Translations under genes and position numbers: made by a program
In this document: positions 6,401 to 13,288 of the stretch, piece by piece
Position numbering within the stretch: position 1 is the first letter of the stretch
Layout: each line of letters opens with the position of its first letter
Assembly (NCBI GenBank): GCA_050731755.1
Contig: JBOHPP010000233.1
Coordinates: forward strand, 1-14,332
From: JBOHPP01 sp050731755
GTDB taxonomy: Bacteria; Methylomirabilota; Methylomirabilia; Rokubacteriales; CSP1-6
Length of the DNA: 14,332 bases
Direction of reading: 5' to 3'
The notes under the pieces: generated by a model
Seen by the model: only the letters and a program-made list of their open reading frames with translations
What the model was told of the DNA's origin: nothing
Databases searched by the model: none

Positions 6401-6835
6401 CCGGTGCACAGAGAAAGGGACGACGGTGCGAGTCAGCTGGCTTCGCTCGCGGGCATTCGTATCCTGGTGGTGGACGCCATGCCCGACGCGCGGGACGTGC
6501 TGGCCACGATCCTACGACAGCGTGGGGCCGACGTCGCGGCGGTGGGTTCTGTGAACGAGGCGCTCGAGGTGCTGACCGCTGCCCCCTGTGATGTCCTCAT
6601 CGCAGACATTGCGATGCCCGGCGACGACGGCTACCAGCTGATCCGAAGAATCCGCGGGCTGGGCGCGGGGCGCAGTCAGATCTCCGCGGTCGCGGTCACG
6701 GCGCACGCCGGACATGCGGATCGCGCGCGGGCACTGGCCGCCGGGTACACCCAGCACGTGACCAAGCCCGTGGACCCGGCTGAACTGTGCCGGGTCGTGG
6801 CCCACCTGACCGGTCGCGGTAGCCGAGAACCCTGA
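3425..6835 (+). CDS. Hybrid sensor histidine kinase: PAS-GAF-HK-REC-HK-REC
   Basis: This very large (1136 aa) multi-domain phosphorelay kinase has no obvious membrane segment, so it is probably cytoplasmic. In order: an N-terminal PAS-like domain (about 20-160; L-G-P-A-S-R-W-P-Q-S-L-R and L-Y-N-D-A-Y-R-P), a GAF-like domain (about 170-330), HisKA with H353 (S-H-E-F-R-T-P-L-T), HATPase (N-L-L-S-N-A-F-K-F, D-T-G-I-G-I, G-T-G-I-G-L), receiver 1 with D670 (A-D-V-M-M-P-G), a coiled linker, second HisKA with H773 (S-H-E-L-R-T-P-L-T), second HATPase (N-L-L-S-N-A-V-K-F, G-L-G-L-G-L) and receiver 2 with D1061 (A-D-I-A-M-P-G). Receiver 2 begins V-V-D-A-M-P-D, missing one residue of the usual acidic pair. 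ATG 3425 follows GGAG (3418-3421) by three bases; GTG 3389 is an in-frame alternative with no clear ribosome site. The signal sensed is unknown. Confidence 0.93.
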   Translation: MRDTDSPHNPTVADDCLRGGGEMGALMRSLDWSQTPLGPASRWPQSLRSAVSILLPSKAQIVLFWGPDLIALYNDAYRPVFGAKHPWALGQPARECWREVWGVLRPLFEGVMRTGEAFWAQDHPFYLERHRYSEETYFDVSYDPVRDETGCVGGVFCIVSETTGRVLGERRLRTLRELGAGTALKSDDEVCHQAAAVLAQNPADVPFALLFLLEESGRVARLVDVAGVPRQAVEAAKEVDLNSATPAAVALRMGIAAETPSDAFVAASPPTASPERVLVLPLLSGVQPAGFLVAGVSRHLALSGHYRDFFDLVADRVSTAIAGVRAYDEERRRAEALAELDRAKTAFFSNVSHEFRTPLTLLLGPLEELLEPGRLSGGEREVVELAHRNGLRLLRLVNTLLDFSRIEAGRVEAVYEPTDLAHSTAELASVFRSAVERAGLRLVVDCPPLPHPTYVDREMWEKIVLNLLSNAFKFTFAGEITVTLRAQEGHAILEVRDTGIGIAPAELPNVFQRFHRVRGARSRTHEGTGIGLALVQELVRLHGGTIEVQSEVDRGTSFTVGIPFGRAHLAAKRIGAKRTLSSTALGAVPFVEKVLRWLPAEATPTPSDAAPPVGTISTHGARVLVADDNADMREYVTRLLSAYWVVDAVPEGVAALTRAREHPPDLVLADVMMPGLDGFQLLRALRDDPALRTVPVVLLSARAGEESRVEGLEAGADDYLVKPFSSRELIARVNAHLQMARLRDEAARATEAARAEAEAANRLKDEFLAVLSHELRTPLTAILGWARMLRTSSADASMVQRGLEIIERNGRLQTRLIEDLLDVSRIVSGKLTLERKPVDPRPVIESAIEAIRPTAEVREVQIDFPTCLTAGAVSGDAARLQQVVGNLLSNAVKFSPTGGHVEVRLERAGDAVRISVTDKGEGIRPEILPHIFDRFWQGERGTTRRHSGLGLGLAIARQLTELHGGTIRAESAGEKKGATFTITLPLMHRGSPPVHRERDDGASQLASLAGIRILVVDAMPDARDVLATILRQRGADVAAVGSVNEALEVLTAAPCDVLIADIAMPGDDGYQLIRRIRGLGAGRSQISAVAVTAHAGHADRARALAAGYTQHVTKPVDPAELCRVVAHLTGRGSREP

Positions 6836-6921
6836 CGTCGGCCGATCCGTCCCGATAGTCAGATCGCGAGAGCGTCGCCGCCGTGGACGGTGCCGGCAGT
6901 GATCACCCACCCCTGTCCCGA

Positions 6922-7365
6922 ATGATCATCGGGCTGCGTTCTCTGGTCGCGGTTGGTTCCGTTCTCTTCCTGCCGTCCGGGGCCCAGGCCGGCCCCGTGG
7001 CGGTCCGCCACCTCGAGGGCCCGGCCTACGGGATTCTCGTCCTCACCTCGACCGCCGGCAGGCTGCTCGCCCACGGCGAGTCGATCCAGACGGTCCGAGG
7101 CCACCACGTGGACAGCCGGCTCGTCTTTCGGTTCAAGGACGGGTCACTCTTCGATGAGCGAGTGCTCTTCTCCCAGGAAAAGGTCTTCAGCCTCACTAGC
7201 TACCGGCTCGTGCAGCGGGGCCCGGCGTTCCCGAGCAGCGCCGACGTCGCGTTCCAGCGCGGCCCCGGACAGTACCGTGCCCGGATCCGGGACAAGCCCG
7301 ACGGCGATGACGAGATCGTGGAGGGTCGGCAGGAACTGCCAGCCGACATGTATAACGCCTCCTGA
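6922..7365 (+). CDS. Putative exported protein, N-terminal part of a split gene
   Basis: From ATG 6922 the product is 147 residues with a likely signal peptide (M-I-I-G-L-R-S-L-V-A-V-G, cleavage near A-Q-A). The body contains V-R-H-L-E-G, G-x-L-L-A-H-G-E and a beta-rich stretch S-R-L-V-F-R-F-K-D-G-S-L-F-D-E-R. I cannot name the family, but this pattern followed by the content of the next ORF (7368-7640) resembles single, longer secreted proteins I recall from soil bacteria, in which the N-part is joined to a C-part ending W-R-I-E-L. Here the frame stops at TGA 7363-7365 just after P-A-D-M-Y-N, and the C-part continues in another frame. It may be a broken gene or a sequencing or assembly deletion. 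GTG 6883 is an in-frame alternative start lacking the signal-peptide fit; neither start has a strong ribosome site. Confidence 0.7.
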   Translation: MIIGLRSLVAVGSVLFLPSGAQAGPVAVRHLEGPAYGILVLTSTAGRLLAHGESIQTVRGHHVDSRLVFRFKDGSLFDERVLFSQEKVFSLTSYRLVQRGPAFPSSADVAFQRGPGQYRARIRDKPDGDDEIVEGRQELPADMYNAS

Positions 7366-7367
7366 AG

Positions 7368-7640
7368 ATGCAGTTCCTTCCCGAAGGCGAAGATGACTTT
7401 TTCGTCGGTCCCACCAGCCGAAAGGCAACGCGCTTCCTGGTCAAGCTCGAGCTCGGCGGCATGCTGGGCGTCCTCGCCTCGGTCGTGGGCAAAGAGCCGC
7501 CCGACCTCCGCTACTGGATCGCCCGGGGACCCGTGCCGGCCTTCACGAAGTTCGAGGGGCCGTTCTTCCTCAACGGACCGATCTGGCGGATCGAGTTGAC
7601 CGGTCCCCGGTGGCCCCAGGACCGCAAGGGCCAGCGATGA
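7368..7640 (+). pseudogene. C-terminal part of the split putative exported protein
   Basis: This 90-residue ORF begins at ATG 7368, two bases after the stop of the previous ORF, in a different frame. It has F-L-P-E-G-E-D-D-F-F-V-G-P-T-S-R-K-A-T, then V-K-L-E-L-G-G-M-L-G-V-L-A-S-V-V-G-K-E-P-P-D and a C-terminal G-P-I-W-R-I-E-L-T-G-P-R-W-P. There is no signal peptide and no ribosome site, and the start is in mid-domain. It reads as the second half of the protein encoded at 6922-7365, with perhaps a few dozen linking codons lost together with the frame. If the locus is real, independent expression could occur by termination-reinitiation, so it need not be dead. The function is unknown. Confidence 0.55.
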
Positions 7641-7647
7641 AACGGCC

Positions 7648-7661
7648 GCCGGGAACCCGGC
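7648..7661 (+). repeat. GC-rich inverted repeat after the split gene
   Basis: GCCGGG (7648-7653) and CCCGGC (7656-7661) form a perfect inverted repeat, effectively a 5-bp stem with loop GAAC. It lies 8 bases past the stop of the preceding ORF. No T-run follows, so it is not a classical intrinsic terminator, though it could stall transcription. Confidence 0.35.
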
Positions 7662-7677
7662 CCGCGGCGATTCTCGA

Positions 7678-7683
7678 TATAAT
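7678..7683 (+). promoter_or_regulatory. Candidate -10 element (TATAAT) upstream of the sigma-54 activator gene
   Basis: A perfect TATAAT stands out in very GC-rich DNA, 63 bases before ATG 7747. No convincing -35 hexamer is found 16-18 bases upstream. It is followed directly by the 10-base palindrome CCCGGCCGGG (7684-7693), which could be an operator or chance GC symmetry. Confidence 0.4.
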
Positions 7684-7746
7684 CCCGGCCGGGATCGGGC
7701 TCTCGAAGGGCGTGCGGCTCGTTTCCGGTTCGGGGAGGATTTCGTG

Positions 7747-9099
7747 ATGGCGCGGATACTCGTCGTCGAGGACGCGGCGGCCGAGCGGAAGGCGCTCACT
7801 CAGCTCCTCGAGCAATGGGGCTACGAGGTCGTCGCGGCCTCGAGCGCCGAGGAGGCCATCAAGCTTGCCGAGACAGAGTCGCCCGCGGTGGTGCTCTCTG
7901 ACCTGGTCCTGCCGGAGATGGATGGTCTTGCCCTTCTGGAGGCCCTCCACGCGATCGGGGTTCGGCCGGCTGTCCTGCTCATGACGGGCCACGCGAGCAT
8001 CGAAAGCGCGGTCAAGGCGATGCGCCAGGGCGCCTTCGACTATCTGACCAAGCCGGTTGACCCGGTGCGCCTCGGCGTCCTGCTCGAGAAGGCGATCGCC
8101 CAGGAATCCCTCACCCGGGAGGTGCACCTGCTCCGGCGGCAGCTTCGTCAGCAGGGTGGCTTCGGCCGGCTCATCGGGAACTCGAAGCGGATGCAGGAGG
8201 TCTATCGCTGGATCGAACTCTCGGCGACCAGCAGCGCGTCGGTCTTCATCCACGGTGAAAGCGGGACCGGGAAGGAGCTCGTGGCCCGGACGATTCACGA
8301 CCTCTCGGCGCGCGCCGCCAAGCCGTTCGTGGCCCTCAACTGCGCGGCCATCCCCGAAAGCCTCATCGAGAGTGAGCTCTTCGGCCACGAGCACGGCGCA
8401 TTCACCGGGGCGCACGAGCGGCGCGCGGGATGCTTCGAATTGGCCCACCAGGGGACCGTGTTCCTGGATGAGATCGCCGAGATGGAAGTCTCGACCCAGG
8501 CCAAGCTTCTCCGGGTCCTGCAAGATGGCACCTTCCGTCGTGTCGGGGGAAAGACCGAGATCAGCGTCGACGTCAGGATCATCGCCGCCACGAACCGGGT
8601 CCCGACCGAGGCGGTGAGTGCCAAGCAGCTCCGGGAGGATCTCTTCTACCGCCTGAACGTCTTTTCCATCCCGCTTCCACTGCTGCGTGAGCGGCCGGAG
8701 GACATCACCCTTCTCTGCGAAACCTTCATCGATGAGTTCAACCGCAACGACCAGTTAGAGCTGCTGGGAGTCGAAACCGAGGCTCTGCGGGCGCTCGAGC
8801 AGTACGCGTGGCCCGGCAACATCCGGGAGCTCAGAAACGTCGTGCAGCGGGCGGCCGTCATCACGCGGCGTGGCATGATCCCGCTCTCCAACCTCCCCGA
8901 TTCGGTCACCCGCGGAGAGACTCCTCGACCGGTTCAGCACCGTCCGCGCTCGTTCGACGAGCTGGAGCAACAGCTCATCACGCGGGCCCTCGAGGACCAT
9001 GGGGGCGACCAGCGACAAGCGGCGGCCCGGATGGGGTTGAGCCTTGCCACGTTCAAGGAGAAGCTCGCCAAGCGGCGGGTGCCGCCCCCGCCGAGCTAA
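7747..9099 (+). CDS. NtrC-family sigma-54-dependent response regulator
   Basis: This 450-residue transcription activator works with RNA polymerase carrying sigma-54. The N-terminal receiver (1-115) has the acidic pair at V-V-E-D, phospho-acceptor D52 (S-D-L-V-L-P-E-M-D-G) and lysine in T-K-P. The AAA+ domain (about 140-365) carries Walker A G-E-S-G-T-G-K-E (170-177), the sigma-54 contact loop G-A-F-T-G-A (217-222, intact), Walker B F-L-D-E (D241, E242) and arginines R296/R302 in R-E-D-L-F-Y-R-L. The C-terminal Fis-type helix-turn-helix is at about 405-440 (A-A-A-R-M-G-L-S-L-A-T-F). ATG 7747 and GTG 7744 are both possible, with GGAGG at 7734-7738. No single-domain kinase partner is adjacent; the hybrid kinase at 3425-6835 is the nearest candidate. 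The TAA stop overlaps the stop of the convergent gamma-glutamyltransferase gene. Confidence 0.95.
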   Translation: MARILVVEDAAAERKALTQLLEQWGYEVVAASSAEEAIKLAETESPAVVLSDLVLPEMDGLALLEALHAIGVRPAVLLMTGHASIESAVKAMRQGAFDYLTKPVDPVRLGVLLEKAIAQESLTREVHLLRRQLRQQGGFGRLIGNSKRMQEVYRWIELSATSSASVFIHGESGTGKELVARTIHDLSARAAKPFVALNCAAIPESLIESELFGHEHGAFTGAHERRAGCFELAHQGTVFLDEIAEMEVSTQAKLLRVLQDGTFRRVGGKTEISVDVRIIAATNRVPTEAVSAKQLREDLFYRLNVFSIPLPLLRERPEDITLLCETFIDEFNRNDQLELLGVETEALRALEQYAWPGNIRELRNVVQRAAVITRRGMIPLSNLPDSVTRGETPRPVQHRPRSFDELEQQLITRALEDHGGDQRQAAARMGLSLATFKEKLAKRRVPPPPS

Positions 9100-10718
9100 A
9101 TCGCGATGGCGTAACCGTCGCGGCGCGGGTCGGCGCCCCCCATGAGCGCGCCCGACTCCGGGTCGCGCATGATGCCCTGACCTCCGCCCACCACCCACGA
9201 CCAGTCGTCGAGGACGTTGACCTGGTGCCCGCGGCGACCCAATTCGGCGCGGATCTCAGGGGCGATCCGGGCCTCGCCGTCCACTAGCCGATCCCGGTAG
9301 ACGCGCACGCGCGGCGCCTCGATCGCCTCCTGGATGTTCATCCCGAACTCCAGCACGTTGAGGATCATCTGAGGCGTGGTTTGTAATATTCCGTACGAGC
9401 CCGGCGTGCCGATCGACATGAAGAAGGCGCCGTCGCGGAAGACCTGAGTCGGCGACATCATCGTGCCGGCCTGACGGCCCGGACGGAGTCGATTCGGGCT
9501 GTCCGGGTGGAGATCCATCCACTTGAGCATGTTGTTGAGCACGATGCCGGTGCCGGGGATGGCGACGCCGGAGCCAAAGGGCTGCCCCAGCGTCTGAGTC
9601 ACACTGGCGACGGTCCCGGCGGCGTCGGCGCAGGCGAAGTGCGTGGTGGATTCATCGGCGAACTTCGCCGGGTGGCCGGCCAGGATCTGCCCGGGCAGCC
9701 TCGCCGGGTCGAACCGCTCGCCTTCGCTGATCCCGGCCCGGCGAGGGTCCATGCGCTCGCGTTGTGCGGCGGCGTAGCGCTTGGCCACCAGGCCGGCGAT
9801 GGGAACGTCCGGGCCGTAGGCGTAGGCGAGACGGTCGGCGTTGGCCAGCTTCACCGCCTCGATGACGTGGTGCAGGTACTCGGCGCTGTTGTGGCCCCAG
9901 CCGCGCAGGTCGTGGCCCTCGAGGATGTTCAGCGTCTGGAGGTATTGGAACGCCGAAAACGGCGGCGGCACCGTGGCCAGTTCCGTCCCCTTGAAGGGCA
10001 TCGTGAGCGGGGCGCGCCACTCGGGGCGAAAGGCAGCCAGGTCCGACTCGGCCAGCCAGCCGCCGGCCTCGGCCAGGGCTCGGACGATCGCGCGCGCGAT
10101 AGGTCCGCGGTAGAAGGCCGCGGCGCCGCCCTCCGCGACCTGCCGATAGGTAGCGGCCAGCTCCTTCTGCACGAGGACACGTCCCGGGCGCGGCCCGCCG
10201 TTGCCGAGATAGAGGCGCTGAGCCTCGGCCGAGCGGCCGAGCGTGGCGCGGGCCTTCTCGAAGAAGTCGACGTTCTTCCAGGTCAGCGGCGCGCCCTCCT
10301 CGGCCAGGCGGATCGCGGGAGCGAACACCGCCGTCCGGTCCATGGTGCCGAAGCGGTCGAGGGCGGCGAGCCAGCCGCCGAGGTTGCCCGGGGTCACGCA
10401 CGACCGGGGGCCGGCCTCGAGGTCGGCGGCCGTGGCCCGCCCGGCGTCGGCGGCCGCCGGGACGCGCCCGATGAAGTCGAGCACGTGGCATTCCCGCGTG
10501 CGCGCCGACGAGATCACCATGAGCCCGATGCCGCCGATGCTTGACATGAACGGCTCGACCACGTTGAGCGTGGCCGCAACCGCCACCGCCGCGTCCACCG
10601 CGTTGCCGCCCTGCAGCAGCATCTCGATTCCTGCCATCGAGGCCAGCGGGTGCGCGGAGGCGACGACGCCGCGGCGTCCCATGACCACCGGCCGGTACGC
10701 GCTCCGATGAGGTGGCAT
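9096..10718 (-). CDS. ggt: Gamma-glutamyltransferase family protein (Ntn hydrolase)
   Basis: This 540-residue member of the gamma-glutamyltranspeptidase family normally cleaves or transfers the gamma-glutamyl group of glutathione and relatives after cutting itself into two subunits. Seen: G-V-V-A-S-A-H-P-L-A-S near the N-terminus, G-G-N-A-V-D-A-A-V-A, and D-E-S-T-T-H-F with T358 as the expected processing site and catalytic nucleophile, then N-N-M and M-M-S-P-T. The usual G-G-G-G-F is G-G-I-G-L, the substrate-arginine motif reads F-I-G-R-V-P, and the usual P-G-G oxyanion segment is G-T-P-G-S-Y-G, so substrate may differ from glutathione. No signal peptide is present, suggesting a cytoplasmic enzyme. 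ATG 10718 is preceded by AAGGAG (10725-10730). It starts 23 bases after the nucleotidase gene and is probably co-transcribed with it. Confidence 0.9.
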   Translation of the reverse strand: MPPHRSAYRPVVMGRRGVVASAHPLASMAGIEMLLQGGNAVDAAVAVAATLNVVEPFMSSIGGIGLMVISSARTRECHVLDFIGRVPAAADAGRATAADLEAGPRSCVTPGNLGGWLAALDRFGTMDRTAVFAPAIRLAEEGAPLTWKNVDFFEKARATLGRSAEAQRLYLGNGGPRPGRVLVQKELAATYRQVAEGGAAAFYRGPIARAIVRALAEAGGWLAESDLAAFRPEWRAPLTMPFKGTELATVPPPFSAFQYLQTLNILEGHDLRGWGHNSAEYLHHVIEAVKLANADRLAYAYGPDVPIAGLVAKRYAAAQRERMDPRRAGISEGERFDPARLPGQILAGHPAKFADESTTHFACADAAGTVASVTQTLGQPFGSGVAIPGTGIVLNNMLKWMDLHPDSPNRLRPGRQAGTMMSPTQVFRDGAFFMSIGTPGSYGILQTTPQMILNVLEFGMNIQEAIEAPRVRVYRDRLVDGEARIAPEIRAELGRRGHQVNVLDDWSWVVGGGQGIMRDPESGALMGGADPRRDGYAIAI

Positions 10719-10724
10719 CCCTCG

Positions 10725-10730
10725 CTCCTT
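10725..10730 (-). promoter_or_regulatory. Ribosome binding site of the ggt gene
   Basis: The minus-strand sequence AAGGAG is six bases before ATG 10718, a near-ideal site that fixes the start. It lies in the 23-base gap after the nucleotidase stop. Confidence 0.75.
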
Positions 10731-10741
10731 GTCTTCTGGGC

Positions 10742-12382
10742 TCAGTCCCGGACGATGGCGATCCGCCCGCCGGCGGGAGGCCCGACCGGGCTTGTCTGCG
10801 CGATCGCCTCCCGCATGGTGTCGGTGACCGGCATGCGGGTCACGCCAGTGCGGTTGTCGAGCATCCTATACCCGTCGCCGCCTGCGTAGACGAAGTCCAC
10901 GGTGGCGGCCGTGTACTCGCGGTCGTTGGCGGCGATCGGCGTCCCGTCGGTCAGCATCACCTCCACCACCCGGCGACCGGACGGTTGCCGCGGGTCGAAG
11001 CGGAAGCGAAAGCCGGAGACCTGCAGGAAGCGCCCGTCCTCACCGGCGAAGCCGCCGCCGACCATCGTGCCGGCGGCCACGCTGTGCTCCAGCGCCTGCC
11101 ACAGCGTGCGCCCGGTGAGTTGGAACGTGACCGCGACGTTGCCAAACGGCAGGACGGCGTGGACGTCGCCGGCGACCACGTCCCACGGGGGGCCGGACCG
11201 GTAGCCGGCAATCGGGCGGCGCAACGCGAAGTCGGCAGGTCGGTAGCTCGAGGGCAAGTCGTCACGGACGCCGCCGGAGTTGACGAACGCGAGCTGGGTG
11301 CCATAGGCCGCGCGCAAGGCGTCGGCCACCGCGCTGCCCAGCGGGGACTCCAGCGGGCCCGCGCGGCGAACGACCACGGCGGTCTCGCCCACCTTATGGT
11401 CGAACAACGGCTGGACCTGCGCCCGGTAGCCCTCGAGTTGGGCGTGAAGCGCGGCGTCCGGAGTGATCGCGTCGGCCCACGGCCGCCGGTGGGCCGCCGA
11501 CTTCCGTGTCACGGCGCGACGCCCGACGTCGACATCGACGTCGATGACGTGGTACTGGACACCCTTGGACCGGCTCTGCACCACCAGCACGTCACCGACC
11601 TGGGCGTTGACGGTCACGTCGGTGTGGTCGCCGACGAGGACCTCGACACCGCGGAGCGCGCGGGCCAGCTCGCCCAGCCGGCCCAGGGGCGTGCCGTCCG
11701 GCGCGACCGCCGTGGCGCCGACGTGGGCGAGCACGACGACGACGTGGGCGCCCTGATGCCGGAGCCGCGCCGCCTGCGCATTTGCCGCCGGCGCCGGATC
11801 GAGGAACCGGTAGTCGCCCGCTCGGCCGGGACCGATCAAGGTCGGCACATCGGGATTGGTGACGCCGACGAGGCCGACCCGCACGCCGTTGAGCACGACG
11901 ATCTGGCCCGGGGGCACCAGCGTCGAGCCGTCGGGGGCCACCACGTTGGCCGACAGGTAGGGAAAGCGGGCCAGGCCGAGGAGATTGCGCAGTCGGGTCA
12001 GGCCGTGATCGAAGTTGTGGTTGCCCAGGGTATCGGCGCCGACGCCGAGCGCGTTCTGCGCTTCCACGGCCGGAACGTCCTCCAGAAACGCGGAGACCGG
12101 CGGCGTGGCGCCGAAGGAGTCGCCGGCCATGACGACCAGCGTGCCCTCGGGGTTGCGCGCGCGCTCGCGGTCGAAGTAGCCCTTGAGCGCGGCGGCTCCG
12201 CCTGCGGGCCGGGGCGGGCCGTCCACGATGACGGTGATCGGCTCGAGCTGACCGTGCCAGTCGCTCACGCCCACGAGCGTCACGCGCCGGACATCGGCGC
12301 CCGGCCCCGCCGGACGCGTGCACGCCGCCAGCGCCAAGGTGAACAGCACGAGCAGGCGGAGGGCGAGGCGGCCCGGGATCAC
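10742..12382 (-). CDS. Lipoprotein 5'-nucleotidase / 2',3'-cyclic phosphodiesterase family metallophosphoesterase
   Basis: This 546-residue UshA/CpdB-type two-domain enzyme is predicted to be a lipoprotein: a hydrophobic signal ends in L-A-A-C with C21 as the lipidated cysteine. The metallophosphoesterase domain has V-S-D-W-H-G (D41, H43), A-G-D-S-F (D88), G-N-H-N-F-D-H-G (N121, H122), L-A-H-V-G (H220) and G-D-H-T-D (H253). The C-terminal substrate domain shows N-S-G-G-V-R (368-373), L-P-F-G-N and Y-A-G-G-D-G-Y. The last metal motif reads H-T-D where many relatives have H-x-H, so metal binding may be altered. Likely work is removing phosphate from nucleotides outside the inner membrane to recover phosphate and nucleosides. 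The start is GTG 12382 with no clear ribosome site. It is probably the first gene of a two-gene unit with ggt. Confidence 0.9.
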   Translation of the reverse strand: MIPGRLALRLLVLFTLALAACTRPAGPGADVRRVTLVGVSDWHGQLEPITVIVDGPPRPAGGAAALKGYFDRERARNPEGTLVVMAGDSFGATPPVSAFLEDVPAVEAQNALGVGADTLGNHNFDHGLTRLRNLLGLARFPYLSANVVAPDGSTLVPPGQIVVLNGVRVGLVGVTNPDVPTLIGPGRAGDYRFLDPAPAANAQAARLRHQGAHVVVVLAHVGATAVAPDGTPLGRLGELARALRGVEVLVGDHTDVTVNAQVGDVLVVQSRSKGVQYHVIDVDVDVGRRAVTRKSAAHRRPWADAITPDAALHAQLEGYRAQVQPLFDHKVGETAVVVRRAGPLESPLGSAVADALRAAYGTQLAFVNSGGVRDDLPSSYRPADFALRRPIAGYRSGPPWDVVAGDVHAVLPFGNVAVTFQLTGRTLWQALEHSVAAGTMVGGGFAGEDGRFLQVSGFRFRFDPRQPSGRRVVEVMLTDGTPIAANDREYTAATVDFVYAGGDGYRMLDNRTGVTRMPVTDTMREAIAQTSPVGPPAGGRIAIVRD

Positions 12383-12478
12383 TGGCGACAGTGTAGCGAA
12401 GAACGGCGGCAGCGGCGCGGCGGGGGCGCCGATGCCTATGTCAGGAACAAGGCGAGGAAGTGATCGATGAGGATCGCT

Positions 12479-13288
12479 TCATGGCCCGAGGGCACGCCGC
12501 GCCGCCAGCGCCGCCTCGATGCTGCCGGCGAGGTACGCCAGGTCCACGGGCTTGATGACGTAGTCGAACGCTCCCAGGGCCAGCGCGCGCTTGGCGGTCT
12601 CCTCGCTCGTCGTCCCGCTCACCATGATGACCTGGGCATCCGGCGCGACGGCCCGGATAGCCGGCAGTGCGTCGGTGCCGCGCAAGCCAGGCATATCGAT
12701 GTCCAGGAGAACAATGTCCGGCGGCTCGTTGACGATCGCCCGCAATGCCGCGGCGCCGTCGGCAGCCGAACGCGTCGCATAGCCCCATCCCCCGAGGGCC
12801 TCTTGGAGCATGGTCCGCATCTCGCGATCGTCGTCGACCACAAGGACGCATCCCCCGGTGGCTGGCTCCGGCGCCACAGGTCCCCGAGCGGCCGACGGGG
12901 ATTGCCGCTCCCCGGGCGACGCCTTGGCGGGGCCGCCCAGCGCTCTCAGCAGATCCGGGAGCGCTATGGGCTTGGGGAGACACGCGGTCGCCCCGAGTGA
13001 GCGGGCCTGACGCTCGACGTCTGCGTGGAGGTTGGCGCTGAGGACGACCACGGTGGCGGCGGGATCGAACGCCCGGATTCGCTTGAGCGCGTCGAGACCG
13101 CCGAGCCTCGGCATCATGACGTCGAGCACCACGGCTCCTGGCCGAGCCCGCTTCACCTGGAGCAACGCCTCGAGGCCGTTCGTCGCCCGCAGGACTTCGA
13201 AGCCGTGGGTGAGGAGCCACTCGCAGACCATCGCCAGCACGTCAGGATCGTCGTCCACGACGAGAACCTTGCGCTTCTCGGTGCTCAC
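12479..13288 (-). CDS. Double-receiver (REC-REC) response regulator
   Basis: This 269-residue protein is made only of two CheY-like receiver domains joined by a Pro/Ala/Ser-rich linker (about 118-145). Receiver 1 has V-V-D-D-D, phospho-acceptor D56 (L-D-V-M-M-P) and K106 in P-K-P. Receiver 2 has V-V-D-D-D, D196 (L-D-I-D-M-P) and K246 in I-K-P. No DNA-binding or enzymatic output domain follows, so it probably acts by passing phosphate or by protein contact. The GTG start at 13288 overlaps the TGA of the upstream kinase (GTGA), so kinase and regulator are almost certainly a cognate pair. The longer open frame upstream is a shadow of the kinase gene. A 96-base gap separates it from the nucleotidase gene. 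Confidence 0.92.
   Translation of the reverse strand: MSTEKRKVLVVDDDPDVLAMVCEWLLTHGFEVLRATNGLEALLQVKRARPGAVVLDVMMPRLGGLDALKRIRAFDPAATVVVLSANLHADVERQARSLGATACLPKPIALPDLLRALGGPAKASPGERQSPSAARGPVAPEPATGGCVLVVDDDREMRTMLQEALGGWGYATRSAADGAAALRAIVNEPPDIVLLDIDMPGLRGTDALPAIRAVAPDAQVIMVSGTTSEETAKRALALGAFDYVIKPVDLAYLAGSIEAALAARRALGP

Noticed and set aside
7363..7365. A third selenocysteine TGA in the split exported protein
   Set aside because: Reading through gives R-C-S-S-F-P-K-A-K, which does not resume the protein; the homologous continuation is in another frame, so a frameshift or deletion fits better.
9507..10544. 345-codon open frame on the plus strand opposite ggt
   Set aside because: It is the complement of a well-conserved gamma-glutamyltransferase and lacks motifs and a ribosome site.
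10712..12463. 583-codon open frame on the plus strand opposite the nucleotidase
   Set aside because: It is a mirror frame with low-complexity Arg/Gly/His/Asp content and no known motif; the minus strand carries a complete metallophosphoesterase.
12441..13220. 259-codon minus-strand frame overlapping the REC-REC gene
   Set aside because: It is an Arg/Gly-rich out-of-frame reading of the same strand; the overlapping frame has two intact receiver domains.
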